A program made the translations under genes and the position numbers. Positions 1 through 6,906 of a stretch of DNA of 11,913 nucleotides are shown piece by piece (positions within the stretch are counted from its first letter, which is position 1; each line of letters starts with the position of its first letter). This DNA comes from an uncultured Oscillospiraceae bacterium (GTDB lineage Bacteria; Bacillota; Clostridia; Oscillospirales; Oscillospiraceae), in the NCBI GenBank assembly GCA_934569215.1, contig CAKTKF010000010.1, forward strand, positions 1 through 11,913, given 5' to 3'. The notes under the pieces are model-generated. The model ran no database searches. It was not told the DNA's origin and was given only the letters and a program-made list of their open reading frames with translations.

Positions 1-959
1 ACCTTTTGCAGATAGGTCTCCCGGTCATAGTGGCGGTTCATGGCCTTCAGCACCCGGGAGGAGCCGGACTGGAAGGGGAGATGGAGCTGCTTCGCGATTT
101 TGGGATACCGCGCCATGGTGTCGAAAAGCTTTTCGCTGGCATCTCTGGGGTGGCTGGTCATGAAGCGGATGAGAAAATCTCCCGGAATCTGGGCAATGGC
201 GGCCAGCAGGTCGGCAAAATCCATGCCGCAGCTTAAATCTTTGCCGTAGGAGTTGACGTTCTGCCCCAATAGGGTAATCTCCTTCGTGCCGCCTTCGATC
301 AAGGCACGGCACTCGGCGAGGATATCCTCCGGCTGGCGGCTGCGCTCCCGGCCACGGACGTAGGGGACAATGCAGTAGGTGCAGAAATTGTTGCAGCCGT
401 ACATGATGGAAACCCAGGCCTTCAGGCTGGAATCCCGCACCTGAGGAATGCCCTCGGCAATGGAGCCGGGTTCGTCTTCAATGAAGAACTGCCGCTTTTT
501 CCCGCTGAGGACGTTCCACAGGATCTGGGGAAACTGCCACAGATGGTGGGTGGAAAACACGCCGTCCACGTGGGGGTAGCTGTGCTTGACGCGGTCGGAG
601 ACCTTGGTTTCTCCCGCCATGCAGCCGCACAGGAAGATTTTCTGCTCCGGGTGGCGGCGCTTGGTGTGGGTCAGCGCGCCCAGATTGCCGAAGACCCGCT
701 GCTCGGCGTGTTCCCGGATGGCGCAGGTGTTCATGATGACCACATCCGCGCCCTCGGCGCTGCCGACGATGGCATAGCCGCACTGGGCGAGGAAGCCCCG
801 CAGCTTTTCGGAGTCGGCCTCATTCTGCTGGCAGCCGTAGGTCTCCACGTAGGCGGTGGGGGTGCAGCCTTTGGTCTGCCAGTAGGCGGCGATCTTATCA
901 CAGCAGGCGAACTGGGCGTCCAGTTCGGCCTGAGAAATGACGGTGGTTTTGGTGTTCAT
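1..959 (-). CDS. miaB: tRNA-2-methylthio-N6-dimethylallyladenosine synthase MiaB (5' part, cut by window edge)
   Basis: Radical-SAM methylthiotransferase that adds the 2-methylthio group to i6A37 of tRNAs reading UNN codons. About 319 N-terminal residues are present; the C-terminal part including the TRAM domain lies beyond base 1. The N-terminal UPF0004 domain has its three cluster cysteines at C43 (TYGCQ), C79 (NTCAIR) and C113 (CGCMA). The radical-SAM CxxxCxxC motif is at C189, C193 and C196 (GCNNFCTYC), followed by IVPYVRGRERSR, which is typical of MiaB rather than MtaB or RimO. LLGQNVNSYG at about 230-239 and the HLPFQSGS stretch near 293-300 also fit. A leader of about 35 residues precedes the first domain, as in clostridial homologues. 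The ATG at 957-959 is preceded by GGAGGA (968-973) with 8-base spacing and by a good promoter. The usual Gln after GCMA is Gly here, a minor deviation. The gene is divergent from the zinc-ribbon isomerase gene. Confidence 0.96.
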   Translation of the reverse strand, partial: MNTKTTVISQAELDAQFACCDKIAAYWQTKGCTPTAYVETYGCQQNEADSEKLRGFLAQCGYAIVGSAEGADVVIMNTCAIREHAEQRVFGNLGALTHTKRRHPEQKIFLCGCMAGETKVSDRVKHSYPHVDGVFSTHHLWQFPQILWNVLSGKKRQFFIEDEPGSIAEGIPQVRDSSLKAWVSIMYGCNNFCTYCIVPYVRGRERSRQPEDILAECRALIEGGTKEITLLGQNVNSYGKDLSCGMDFADLLAAIAQIPGDFLIRFMTSHPRDASEKLFDTMARYPKIAKQLHLPFQSGSSRVLKAMNRHYDRETYLQK

Positions 960-996
960 GTAGGAAATCCTCCAATGGATACTATCTCAATAGTAA

Positions 997-1025
997 ATAA
1001 TATCATTTTTCCCGGCCTTTTGCAA
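997..1025 (-). promoter_or_regulatory. SigA-type promoter of miaB
   Basis: Read on the minus strand, the -35 TTGCAA (1025-1020) and the -10 TATTAT (1002-997) are separated by exactly 17 bases. Predicted transcription starts near 990, leaving a leader of about 30 bases that contains the GGAGGA ribosome binding site. The match to the housekeeping consensus is good; no start site has been measured. Confidence 0.75.
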
Positions 1026-1095
1026 GTGCCAGTCGCGGAGAAATGAGATTTGCCGTATTCTGTCCACGGGGATTTGTAAATATTTTGTGTTCCGC

Positions 1096-1124
1096 TTGCA
1101 TTCCGGGCATGTGCGTGGTAAACT
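1096..1124 (+). promoter_or_regulatory. SigA-type promoter of the zinc-ribbon/parvulin gene
   Basis: The -35 TTGCAT (1096-1101) and the -10 TAAACT (1119-1124) are separated by 17 bases. Predicted start is near 1131, giving a leader of about 50 bases before the ATG at 1182. It points away from the miaB promoter, so the 960-1181 gap is a divergent promoter region. Confidence 0.6.
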
Positions 1125-1181
1125 AAGCGGGTATGATTGCCCGTGTATACGGAAACTCTGAATGGAGAAAGAGGACATTTC

Positions 1182-2744
1182 ATGGAAAAATGTAAGTTTT
1201 GTCAGGAAGAACTGACAGAGGGAAGCACCGTCTGCCCCCACTGCGGGAAGGACAATGCCCCGGAAATGGAAACCGAAACGGTAACGCCCGCAGAGGAAGT
1301 CACCGAAGAAACCGCTGCCCCGGAAGAAGCTGCTGCCGAGCAGACCGGAACGGAAACGCCCGTCGAGGAGGAAGCCGCCGATACGGCGGAGCAGCCCGTT
1401 TCCACGGAAGAAGTGCCGGTGGAAACACCCGCCGAGACTCCGGAAGCGCCCAAAACCGCCCCCTGGAAGATCGTCGCCGCCGTTGCTGCCGTGGTCGTCC
1501 TGATCGCCGCGCTGGCGGCGCTGGTCATCGGCGGTGTGAAGGGCGGAAAGACTCCCGCCGAAACTACCGAACCGACCGTCGCCGCCGAAACCGCCGCGAC
1601 GGAGACGCAGGCACCTGCTACAGTCCCCGCCGACGGCAACCCCGACGACGTGACCTGCAAGGGAACCTACACCGTCACCGACGAGGAGGCCGCCGCCGCG
1701 AAGGACGCCGTTGTGGCCACCATGGGGGACGAGCAGCTGACCAACGGCGAGCTTCAGGTGTACTATTGGAGCGTGGTCAACAGCATTCTCAGCTCCAACT
1801 ATGGTTACAGCCTGATGTATCAGGGTTTGCTTGACTATTCTCAGCCGCTGGATACCCAGCTGTGCAGCGAGGACAGCAGCCTGACCTGGCAGCAGTTCTT
1901 CCTGGGCGAAGCCCTGAATTACTGGCAGATGTACCAGTCCCTTGCGCTGGAAGCGAAGAACGCCGGTATGGAAATGCCTGCGGAGGATCGGGAATATCTG
2001 GACGGTCTGGAGGCTTCTCTGGAGGAGACCGCCGCAAACTACGGCCTTTCCGGCATTGAAGAGCTGCTTTCGAAGAATGTGGGTCCCGGCGCGGGCCTGG
2101 AGGAATTTGCCGGTTTCCAGGAGCTTTATTACCAGGGAAAGCCCTACTACACCGCCGAGACGGAAAAACTGGTGCCCACCCAGGAGGATCTGGAAGCCTA
2201 CTACACCGAGAATGAAAGCTACTTCACCGGTAACGGCGTCACCAAGGACGAAACCTACGTGAGCGTCCGCCACATTCTGGTCAAGCCCGAGGGCGGCACC
2301 ACGGGAGACGACGGCACCACCACCTATTCCGACGGGGAATGGGCGGATTGCGAAAAGAAGGCACAGGAGATTCTGGACGAGTGGCTGGCGGGGGACGCCA
2401 CCGAGGATTCCTTCGCAGCTCTGGCGGAGGAAAAGTCCGAGGATCCCGGCTCCAACACCAACGGCGGCCTGTACGAGAATGTCTACAAGGGTCAGATGGT
2501 GGAACCCTTTGAAACTTGGTGCTTTGACGAGAACCGCGCCGCCGGTGACTACGGCCTGGTGAAGACCACCTACGGCTATCACGTGATGTATTTCGTGAGC
2601 AGCACCCCCATCTGGGAGACCTACGCAAAATCCGGCTGGGTCAACGAGAAGACGAATGAATTCATCAAGAAGCTGGCGGAGGATCACCCCATGAAGGTCG
2701 ATTACAGCGCCATCCAGCTGGGCTATGTAAATCTGGGAGCCTGA
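1182..2744 (+). CDS. Membrane-anchored parvulin-type peptidyl-prolyl isomerase with N-terminal zinc ribbon (PrsA/SurA-like)
   Basis: A 520-residue protein with a modular layout. Residues 4-21 form a zinc ribbon (C4xxC7 ... C18xxC21, CPHCGKDN). Residues 26-92 are a Glu/Pro/Thr/Ala-rich linker. Residues 97-119 are a single hydrophobic Ala/Val/Leu helix, followed by a second Thr/Ala/Pro linker to about 155. Residues about 170-345 resemble the helical N-terminal part of SurA/PrsA. Residues about 361-473 are a parvulin (rotamase) domain with the opening VRHILVK (H364), the ALAEEKSEDPGS and GGLYENVYKGQM stretches, and the closing YGYHVMYF (H467). No lipobox or cleavable signal is visible, so the expected topology is zinc ribbon inside and isomerase outside. 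The likely role is folding of exported proteins, by analogy with PrsA. The ATG at 1182 is preceded by GAAAGAGGA; a TTG at 1137 in frame has no ribosome binding site. Tandem stops (TGA TAA) and a terminator follow. Function of the zinc ribbon is unknown. Confidence 0.88.
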   Translation: MEKCKFCQEELTEGSTVCPHCGKDNAPEMETETVTPAEEVTEETAAPEEAAAEQTGTETPVEEEAADTAEQPVSTEEVPVETPAETPEAPKTAPWKIVAAVAAVVVLIAALAALVIGGVKGGKTPAETTEPTVAAETAATETQAPATVPADGNPDDVTCKGTYTVTDEEAAAAKDAVVATMGDEQLTNGELQVYYWSVVNSILSSNYGYSLMYQGLLDYSQPLDTQLCSEDSSLTWQQFFLGEALNYWQMYQSLALEAKNAGMEMPAEDREYLDGLEASLEETAANYGLSGIEELLSKNVGPGAGLEEFAGFQELYYQGKPYYTAETEKLVPTQEDLEAYYTENESYFTGNGVTKDETYVSVRHILVKPEGGTTGDDGTTTYSDGEWADCEKKAQEILDEWLAGDATEDSFAALAEEKSEDPGSNTNGGLYENVYKGQMVEPFETWCFDENRAAGDYGLVKTTYGYHVMYFVSSTPIWETYAKSGWVNEKTNEFIKKLAEDHPMKVDYSAIQLGYVNLGA

Positions 2745-2758
2745 TAAGTTAAAACACG

Positions 2759-2787
2759 AGACGGCGTGGCTGTGCCACGCCGTTTTC
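2759..2787 (+). terminator. Rho-independent terminator after the zinc-ribbon/parvulin gene
   Basis: A perfect 10-bp stem (ACGGCGTGGC at 2761-2770 and GCCACGCCGT at 2774-2783) with loop TGT runs into TTTT at 2783-2786. The U tract is short, so termination may be partial. It lies 16 bases after the stop codon. Confidence 0.75.
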
Positions 2788-2797
2788 TGCGCTAATT

Positions 2798-2826
2798 TTG
2801 TCCACCGGCATTTCTTTCCGTATTAT
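2798..2826 (+). promoter_or_regulatory. Promoter of the sigma/membrane-protein operon
   Basis: TTGTCC (2798-2803), a 17-base spacer, and TATTAT (2821-2826) form a good SigA-type promoter. The predicted start, about 2832-2834, falls on the left edge of the palindrome at 2832-2846. The sequence does not look like a classical ECF promoter (no AAC-type -35), so autoregulation by the encoded sigma factor is not evident here. Confidence 0.65.
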
Positions 2827-2831
2827 TTGGG

Positions 2832-2846
2832 TGTAAGGCCCTTACA
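2832..2846. promoter_or_regulatory. Perfect palindrome at the predicted transcription start (possible operator or leader hairpin)
   Basis: TGTAAGG-C-CCTTACA is an inverted repeat with two perfect 7-base arms around one central base. It begins about 5 bases after the -10 box and ends 4 bases before the AAGGAG ribosome binding site. As DNA it is a plausible dimer-binding operator; as RNA the one-base centre makes a tight hairpin less likely. No regulator family is recognised from the sequence. Confidence 0.45.
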
Positions 2847-2864
2847 GACAAAGGAGTGAATCAC

Positions 2865-3425
2865 TTGGAAGATACGCAGATCGTTGCGCTGTTCTTTGCC
2901 CGGTCTGAGGAAGCAATTTCGGAAACGTCCAAGAAATACGGGAGATATTTGAAAACCATTGCCGGTAATGTTCTTCCCAGCTCTGAGGATGTGGAAGAAA
3001 TCCTCAACGATGTATATTTGGCCGTCTGGAATTCGATTCCCCCGAACCGCCCGCCGGTGCTGAAATACTACCTGTCCCGAATCGTCCGGAATCTGAGCTT
3101 CAAGAGAATAGAGTATCTGACCGCCGAAAAGCGGGGCGGAAACGCCGATATCCTATTACAGGAGCTGGAAGACTGCATTCCGGACACCCGCAGGAATATG
3201 CAGGAGGTGCTGGAAGCGAAGGAGCTGGGACAGCTGGTGAACCGTTTCCTCGGCACACTGCATCCGGATGACTGCAGATTGTTTCTTGCCCGGTATTATT
3301 ACGCCATGACGGCGCCGCAGCTGGCGGAAAAATACGGCGGCTCTGCCCGTCAGGTGAAATACCGGCTGGAAAAAATGCGGAAGGAACTGAAACGCACGCT
3401 TCAGAAGGAAGGAATATGTTTATGA
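2865..3425 (+). CDS. ECF-like sigma-70 family RNA polymerase sigma factor
   Basis: A 186-residue protein beginning MEDTQIVALFFARSEEAI, the usual opening of a sigma family common in gut clostridia. Region 2 covers about residues 15-90: KKYGRYLKTIAGNVL, then the acidic EDVEEILNDVYLAVWNSIPP and YYLSRIVRNLSFKRIEYL, for core and -10 binding. Region 4 covers about 130-180 with a helix-turn-helix (APQLAEKYGGSARQVKYRLEKMRKELKRTL) for -35 recognition. No region 1.1 or 3 is present, as in ECF factors. The start was placed at TTG 2865, 8 bases after AAGGAG (2851-2856). The GTG at 2856 overlaps that ribosome binding site and would add three residues not usual for the family. The stop overlaps the next gene's ATG (ATGA), so the two are probably translationally coupled. 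The target promoters are unknown. Confidence 0.85.
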   Translation: MEDTQIVALFFARSEEAISETSKKYGRYLKTIAGNVLPSSEDVEEILNDVYLAVWNSIPPNRPPVLKYYLSRIVRNLSFKRIEYLTAEKRGGNADILLQELEDCIPDTRRNMQEVLEAKELGQLVNRFLGTLHPDDCRLFLARYYYAMTAPQLAEKYGGSARQVKYRLEKMRKELKRTLQKEGICL

Positions 3426-4159
3426 AAGCAACGGATTTGAACAGAGCGCTGAACTATGTGGACGATGCGTATCTCATGGAAGCTGACACTCCGGATAAGG
3501 AGATCAAGACGATGAAAACCAAAAAAAGAGCCATTCGGATTCTCATTGCGGCGGCGCTGATCGGCCTGCTTTCCATCACGGCTTATGCCGCGGAGCTGCT
3601 GCCTATCCGCTCGCTGGAATCCGGCGAATGCAAATATTATGAGAATTATTCCGACATGAATCGGGCAATCGCCGAAACGGGAATCCAGCTGGATATTCCG
3701 GAAGAGTTTCAAAATGGATTCCACTTTCAGAGCGTGGAGATCAGCGAAACGAAGGCGAAGGACGAAAACGGAAATCTGGTTCTGGCCTTCCAGAAGCTGG
3801 GCGTTTACTATGAAAATGAACTGGGGCAAATTCTGGTTCTCAGCGCAAGCCCGAAGCTGGAAGAACTCCCGAAAACCAAAAGCATTCCAACCGCCCAGAG
3901 AACGGTTGGGGGAGTTGGACTGAACTACTATCTGGATCACTATAAAATTGTGCCGGATGACTACAAACTCTCCGAAGCCGAGGAAGAATGGGCAAAACAG
4001 CCTAATAACTATGTTACCTATGGCTCCGATACGGTGCAGGAAAGGGACGTAGCGTTCCTGTGCTGGACGGAAAATGACGTTTACTACTTTTTCTATGACC
4101 GGAACGGGATGAATCCGGGGGATTTGTTCGCAATGGCGGAAGAAATGATTCAGCAATGA
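3422..4159 (+). CDS. Single-pass membrane protein, probable anti-sigma/sensor partner (DUF4367-like C-terminus)
   Basis: A 245-residue protein. The cytoplasmic N-terminus (residues 1-36) is short and contains ALNYVDDAYLMEAD, a motif seen in membrane proteins encoded beside this kind of sigma factor. A basic KTKKR stretch precedes one transmembrane helix at about 38-57. The remaining 185 or so residues are predicted outside the cell. The end, with AFLCWTENDVYYFFYDRN and FAMAEEMIQQ, resembles the DUF4367 pattern (Trp, aromatic pair, then a helix ending in an AEEM/AESL-like motif). The likely role is to hold the sigma factor and release it on an envelope signal; this is inferred from gene pairing and topology, not from a recognised anti-sigma domain. 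ATG 3422 was chosen because it overlaps the sigma stop as ATGA and lies 8 bases after AAGGAAGGA; ATG 3416 would add two residues. The gene ends at a terminator. Confidence 0.7.
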   Translation: MKATDLNRALNYVDDAYLMEADTPDKEIKTMKTKKRAIRILIAAALIGLLSITAYAAELLPIRSLESGECKYYENYSDMNRAIAETGIQLDIPEEFQNGFHFQSVEISETKAKDENGNLVLAFQKLGVYYENELGQILVLSASPKLEELPKTKSIPTAQRTVGGVGLNYYLDHYKIVPDDYKLSEAEEEWAKQPNNYVTYGSDTVQERDVAFLCWTENDVYYFFYDRNGMNPGDLFAMAEEMIQQ

Positions 4160-4162
4160 AAG

Positions 4163-4196
4163 AAGCGGCTGCGCTCAAAAGAGTGCGGCCGCTTTT
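4163..4196 (+). terminator. Rho-independent terminator of the sigma operon, possibly bidirectional
   Basis: A 14-bp stem (4163-4176 with 4181-4194, two G-U pairs) with loop AAAA ends in TTTT (4193-4196). It lies just after the stop at 4159. On the minus strand the same hairpin is followed by TTCTTTC, and the convergent dihydrouridine synthase gene stops at 4211, so it may serve both directions. Confidence 0.85.
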
Positions 4197-4210
4197 GCCA
4201 TATATTCGCG

Positions 4211-5155
4211 TCACCAGTCCGCCCGAAGCTCTTTTGCCAGGGGAAGCGTGTGGAATATTTCCGATGTGATGGATTTGTAGACATTCACATCCGTGGTTTT
4301 CCGCAGATGTTTGCCCAGCTTTTCACTGCCCTCGAAACGGCGCAGAAGGTAAAACCAGTTCTCTTTCAGGCGGAACATGGCGTTTCGTGCGCCGCCGAAA
4401 TCCCGGGTGTAGACTTCCAGCAGCTCGCTGAAGAATGCTTCCAGCGCCGCCGCGGTGGTGCCGCCGGGGGTGAGCATTCCGGGATCACCGATCAGCCCCC
4501 GGCCGATCATTACGGAATTGATCTGAGGGTATTCCTTCTCAAAATCCCGGATTTGGGCGGGAGTACACAGGTTTCCGTTGTAACAGAGTGGGTTTTTGCT
4601 GTTTTCTACGGCGTAGTCGAACCAGTCAAAATGAACGGGGCTACGGTAAAATTCCTGCCGCACCCTTGGGTGGACGGTCAGCTCCCGGATGGGATAGCGG
4701 TTGAAAATGTCCAGCAGCGCCGGGAATTCCTCCGGCGACTGCATTCCCAGCCGGGTCTTTACGGAAATGGCAATGGAACATCCGGAAAAAACGGCGTCCA
4801 AAAACCGGTCGAGAGCTTCCGGGTCTGTCAGCATCCCCGCGCCCTTGCCCTTGGCGGTGACCGTCCCGGAGGGGCAGCCTAAGTTGAGGTTGACCTCGTC
4901 ATAACCCCGGTCGCGGATGACCTCCGACGCCCAGAGAAAATCCTCCGGCACCTTGGTCAGCACCTGAGGGACGGCGGCAAAGCTCACGCTGTCCGCTTCC
5001 GGCAATTCCCGGCTTTCCCGCTGGGTAAGCTGGCGGTGGACGGTGGGGGAGAAGAAGGGCATGTAATACCGGTCAATCCCGGGAAAATATTTGTGGTAAA
5101 GACGGCGGTAAACGCTGTCCGTCAGCCCCTCCATGGGGGCAAAATAGTAGCGCAT
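4211..5155 (-). CDS. tRNA-dihydrouridine synthase family protein
   Basis: A 314-residue FMN-dependent enzyme that reduces specific uridines in tRNA to dihydrouridine. The N-terminal APMEGLTD (6-13) is the FMN-binding opening of the TIM barrel. NLNLGCPSGTVTAKGKGAGM has the GCPS motif with the expected catalytic C94. VKTRLGM (K133, R135), LTVHPR (H162, R164), YNGN (192-195) and MIGRGLIGDP (216-225) are the further conserved barrel loops for FMN and substrate. The C-terminal helical part is LKENWFYLLRRFEGSEKLGKHLRKT, which suggests a DusC- or DusA-like type; the exact target uridine cannot be told. The start is ATG 5153-5155, preceded by GGAG with 7-base spacing. The reading frame stays open upstream to 5239, but that part is not family-like and covers an inverted repeat. 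It lies downstream of the RNase J gene on the same strand and may be co-transcribed with it. Confidence 0.92.
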   Translation of the reverse strand: MRYYFAPMEGLTDSVYRRLYHKYFPGIDRYYMPFFSPTVHRQLTQRESRELPEADSVSFAAVPQVLTKVPEDFLWASEVIRDRGYDEVNLNLGCPSGTVTAKGKGAGMLTDPEALDRFLDAVFSGCSIAISVKTRLGMQSPEEFPALLDIFNRYPIRELTVHPRVRQEFYRSPVHFDWFDYAVENSKNPLCYNGNLCTPAQIRDFEKEYPQINSVMIGRGLIGDPGMLTPGGTTAAALEAFFSELLEVYTRDFGGARNAMFRLKENWFYLLRRFEGSEKLGKHLRKTTDVNVYKSITSEIFHTLPLAKELRADW

Positions 5156-5177
5156 AGGCGTTCTCCATGGATGTATA

Positions 5178-5242
5178 CAAATGCAGAATGAAGTTCCGCC
5201 GGGACGGGAAATCGCCCTACAGGTACATTCATTCTGCATTTG
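5178..5242. repeat. Perfect 15-bp inverted repeat between rnj and dus (possible intergenic repeat element)
   Basis: The arms CAAATGCAGAATGAA (5178-5192) and TTCATTCTGCATTTG (5228-5242) are exact reverse complements separated by 35 GC-rich bases. It fills most of the 95-base gap after the RNase J stop. Neither strand has a U tract after the stem, so it is not a standard terminator. Length, perfect arms and a different-composition centre are typical of small non-coding intergenic repeats; copy number cannot be judged here. Confidence 0.8.
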
Positions 5243-5250
5243 CTGTATTA

Positions 5251-6906
5251 TCAGATTTCCATAATCACGGGCAAGATCATGGGATTGCGCTTGGTGGTCT
5301 TATAGAGGTAGCCGCTCAGGTCGTTCTTGATGGCGGACTTGATGGCCGACCAATCCCGCACCCGCTTGCGCTGGCAGCGGTCGATGGCCTCCATGGCGAC
5401 CTCCTTCAATTCGTCCATCAGTTCTTCGGACTCCTTGACGTAGATAAAGCCCCGGGTGATGATGTCCGGGCCGGTGATGACGCTGCCGTCCTCGCTGCTC
5501 AGGTTCACGCACACCACGATCATGCCGTCCTCGGCAAGGTGCTTGCGATCCCGCAGCACCACGCTGCCCACGTCGCCCACGCCGCTGCCGTCCACGAACA
5601 CCCGTCCGGCGGGGACGGTGCCGTTGACCTTGCAGGTCTTGCCGGTGAACTCGAAGACGGTGCCGATCTCACCGATGTGAATGTTCCGGGGGTTCATGCC
5701 CATGGACTGCGCCAGCTTGGCGTGGAGCTGCAAATGCCGCTGCTCGCCGTGGGCAGGGATGAAGAACTTGGGCTTTACCAACCCGTGGACGATTTTCAGC
5801 TCCTCCTGGCAGGCGTGGCCGGAGACGTGAAGCCCCTCGCTCTTTTCATACACCACGTCCGCACCCTTGCGGTACAGCTCGTTGATGATGTTGCTGATGG
5901 ACTTTTCGTTGCCGGGAATGGCGGAGGCGGAAATGATGATCCGGTCGCCTGCGGTGATGTCCACCTGCTTATGGGTGCTGAACGCCATCCGGTACAGGGC
6001 GGACATGTTTTCGCCCTGAGAGCCGGTAGAGACGATGACAATTTTGTTCTTGGGAAGGCTCTTGATGGAAGCTAGGTCTACGATGGTTCCCGGCTTCACC
6101 TTCAGATAGCCCAGCTCCTGGGCGACCTTCAGCATGTTCTCCATACTCCGGCCGGAGACGGCCACCTTGCGGCCGTAGCGCTGGGCGGTGGAGAGAATGG
6201 ACTGAATGCGGTGCATATTGGAGGCAAAGGTGGTGACGATGATCCGCTGGTCGCAGTTGCGGAATTGCCGGTCGAGGCTGTCGGCGACTACGTTTTCACT
6301 GGGGGTGTAGCCCTGCCGCTCCACGTTGGTGGAGTCTGCCAGAAGCGCCAGCACGCCCTGATTTCCCAGCTCACCCAGCCGTGCCAGGTCCATCATGCCG
6401 TCGTGGGAGGTGGGGTCGATCTTGAAGTCGCCGGTGAATATTACCGTACCCACGGGGGTGCGGATGGCGAAAGCCACCGCGTCGGGGATGGAGTGGTTCA
6501 CGTGGATGAACTCCACGGTGAAGCATCCGGCCTTTACTACGTCACCGGGCTTGTGGGTGACGAGCTTGACCTTGTCCGCCAGTCGATGCTCTTCCAGCTT
6601 CAGCTTGATCAGACCGCAGGTCATGGAGGTACTGTGGATGGGGCAGTTCACGTCCCGCATGGCGTAGGGGATGGAACCGATGTGGTCTTCGTGGCCGTGG
6701 GTGATGAACATGCCCCGCAGCTTTTTCTGGTTGGCCACAAGATAGGTAAAATCGGGGATGACCAGATCGACGCCGTACATGTCTTCCTCCGGGAAGCCCA
6801 CGCCGCAGTCGACCACGATCATATCTTTTCCGTATTCCAGGACGGTACAGTTCTTGCCGATCTCGTCAAGGCCGCCCAGAGGAATAATTTTCAGTTTTTC
6901 TGCCAA
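5251..6906 (-). CDS. rnj: Ribonuclease J (metallo-beta-lactamase/beta-CASP RNase)
   Basis: A 551-residue RNase with 5'-3' exonuclease and endonuclease activity, central to mRNA decay and rRNA maturation in Firmicutes. The metallo-beta-lactamase motifs are complete: H70-G-H72-E-D74-H75, H138 (HVNHS), D160 (FTGDFK) and H386 (PAHGE). They are spaced as in Bacillus RNase J1, so it should be active rather than a J2-like degenerate copy. The beta-CASP domain spans about 210-345 (TTFASNMHR, VSGRSMENM, STGSQGENMSAL). The HVSGHACQEELK segment and a C-terminal domain (about 450-551) follow. Length matches the usual 550-560. The start is TTG 6904-6906, since no ATG or GTG lies in frame nearby; AAAGGAG (6919-6925) is 12 bases upstream, longer than usual. 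It is transcribed divergently from gdpP behind a leader of about 190 bases. Confidence 0.96.
   Translation of the reverse strand: MAEKLKIIPLGGLDEIGKNCTVLEYGKDMIVVDCGVGFPEEDMYGVDLVIPDFTYLVANQKKLRGMFITHGHEDHIGSIPYAMRDVNCPIHSTSMTCGLIKLKLEEHRLADKVKLVTHKPGDVVKAGCFTVEFIHVNHSIPDAVAFAIRTPVGTVIFTGDFKIDPTSHDGMMDLARLGELGNQGVLALLADSTNVERQGYTPSENVVADSLDRQFRNCDQRIIVTTFASNMHRIQSILSTAQRYGRKVAVSGRSMENMLKVAQELGYLKVKPGTIVDLASIKSLPKNKIVIVSTGSQGENMSALYRMAFSTHKQVDITAGDRIIISASAIPGNEKSISNIINELYRKGADVVYEKSEGLHVSGHACQEELKIVHGLVKPKFFIPAHGEQRHLQLHAKLAQSMGMNPRNIHIGEIGTVFEFTGKTCKVNGTVPAGRVFVDGSGVGDVGSVVLRDRKHLAEDGMIVVCVNLSSEDGSVITGPDIITRGFIYVKESEELMDELKEVAMEAIDRCQRKRVRDWSAIKSAIKNDLSGYLYKTTKRNPMILPVIMEI

Noticed and set aside
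543..1046. Open frame on the plus strand opposite miaB
   Set aside because: Shadow of miaB, running into the miaB promoter region, without its own ribosome binding site or motifs.
987..2687. Long open frame (566 codons) on the minus strand opposite the parvulin gene
   Set aside because: It has Gly/Arg/His/Phe-rich low-complexity sequence that mirrors the acidic repeats on the other strand, has no ribosome binding site, and matches no family. The plus-strand protein has clear domains.
2856..2864. GTG 2856 as the start of the sigma factor
   Set aside because: It overlaps the AAGGAG that would have to serve it; TTG 2865 has 8-base spacing and gives the usual family N-terminus.
4250..4882. Open frame on the plus strand opposite the dihydrouridine synthase
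   Set aside because: The minus strand encodes a complete enzyme with all motifs; the plus frame has no family features.
5156..5239. N-terminal extension of the dihydrouridine synthase from ATG 5239
   Set aside because: The added residues are encoded by an inverted repeat and are unlike the family, which starts MRYYFAPMEG here with a good GGAG upstream.
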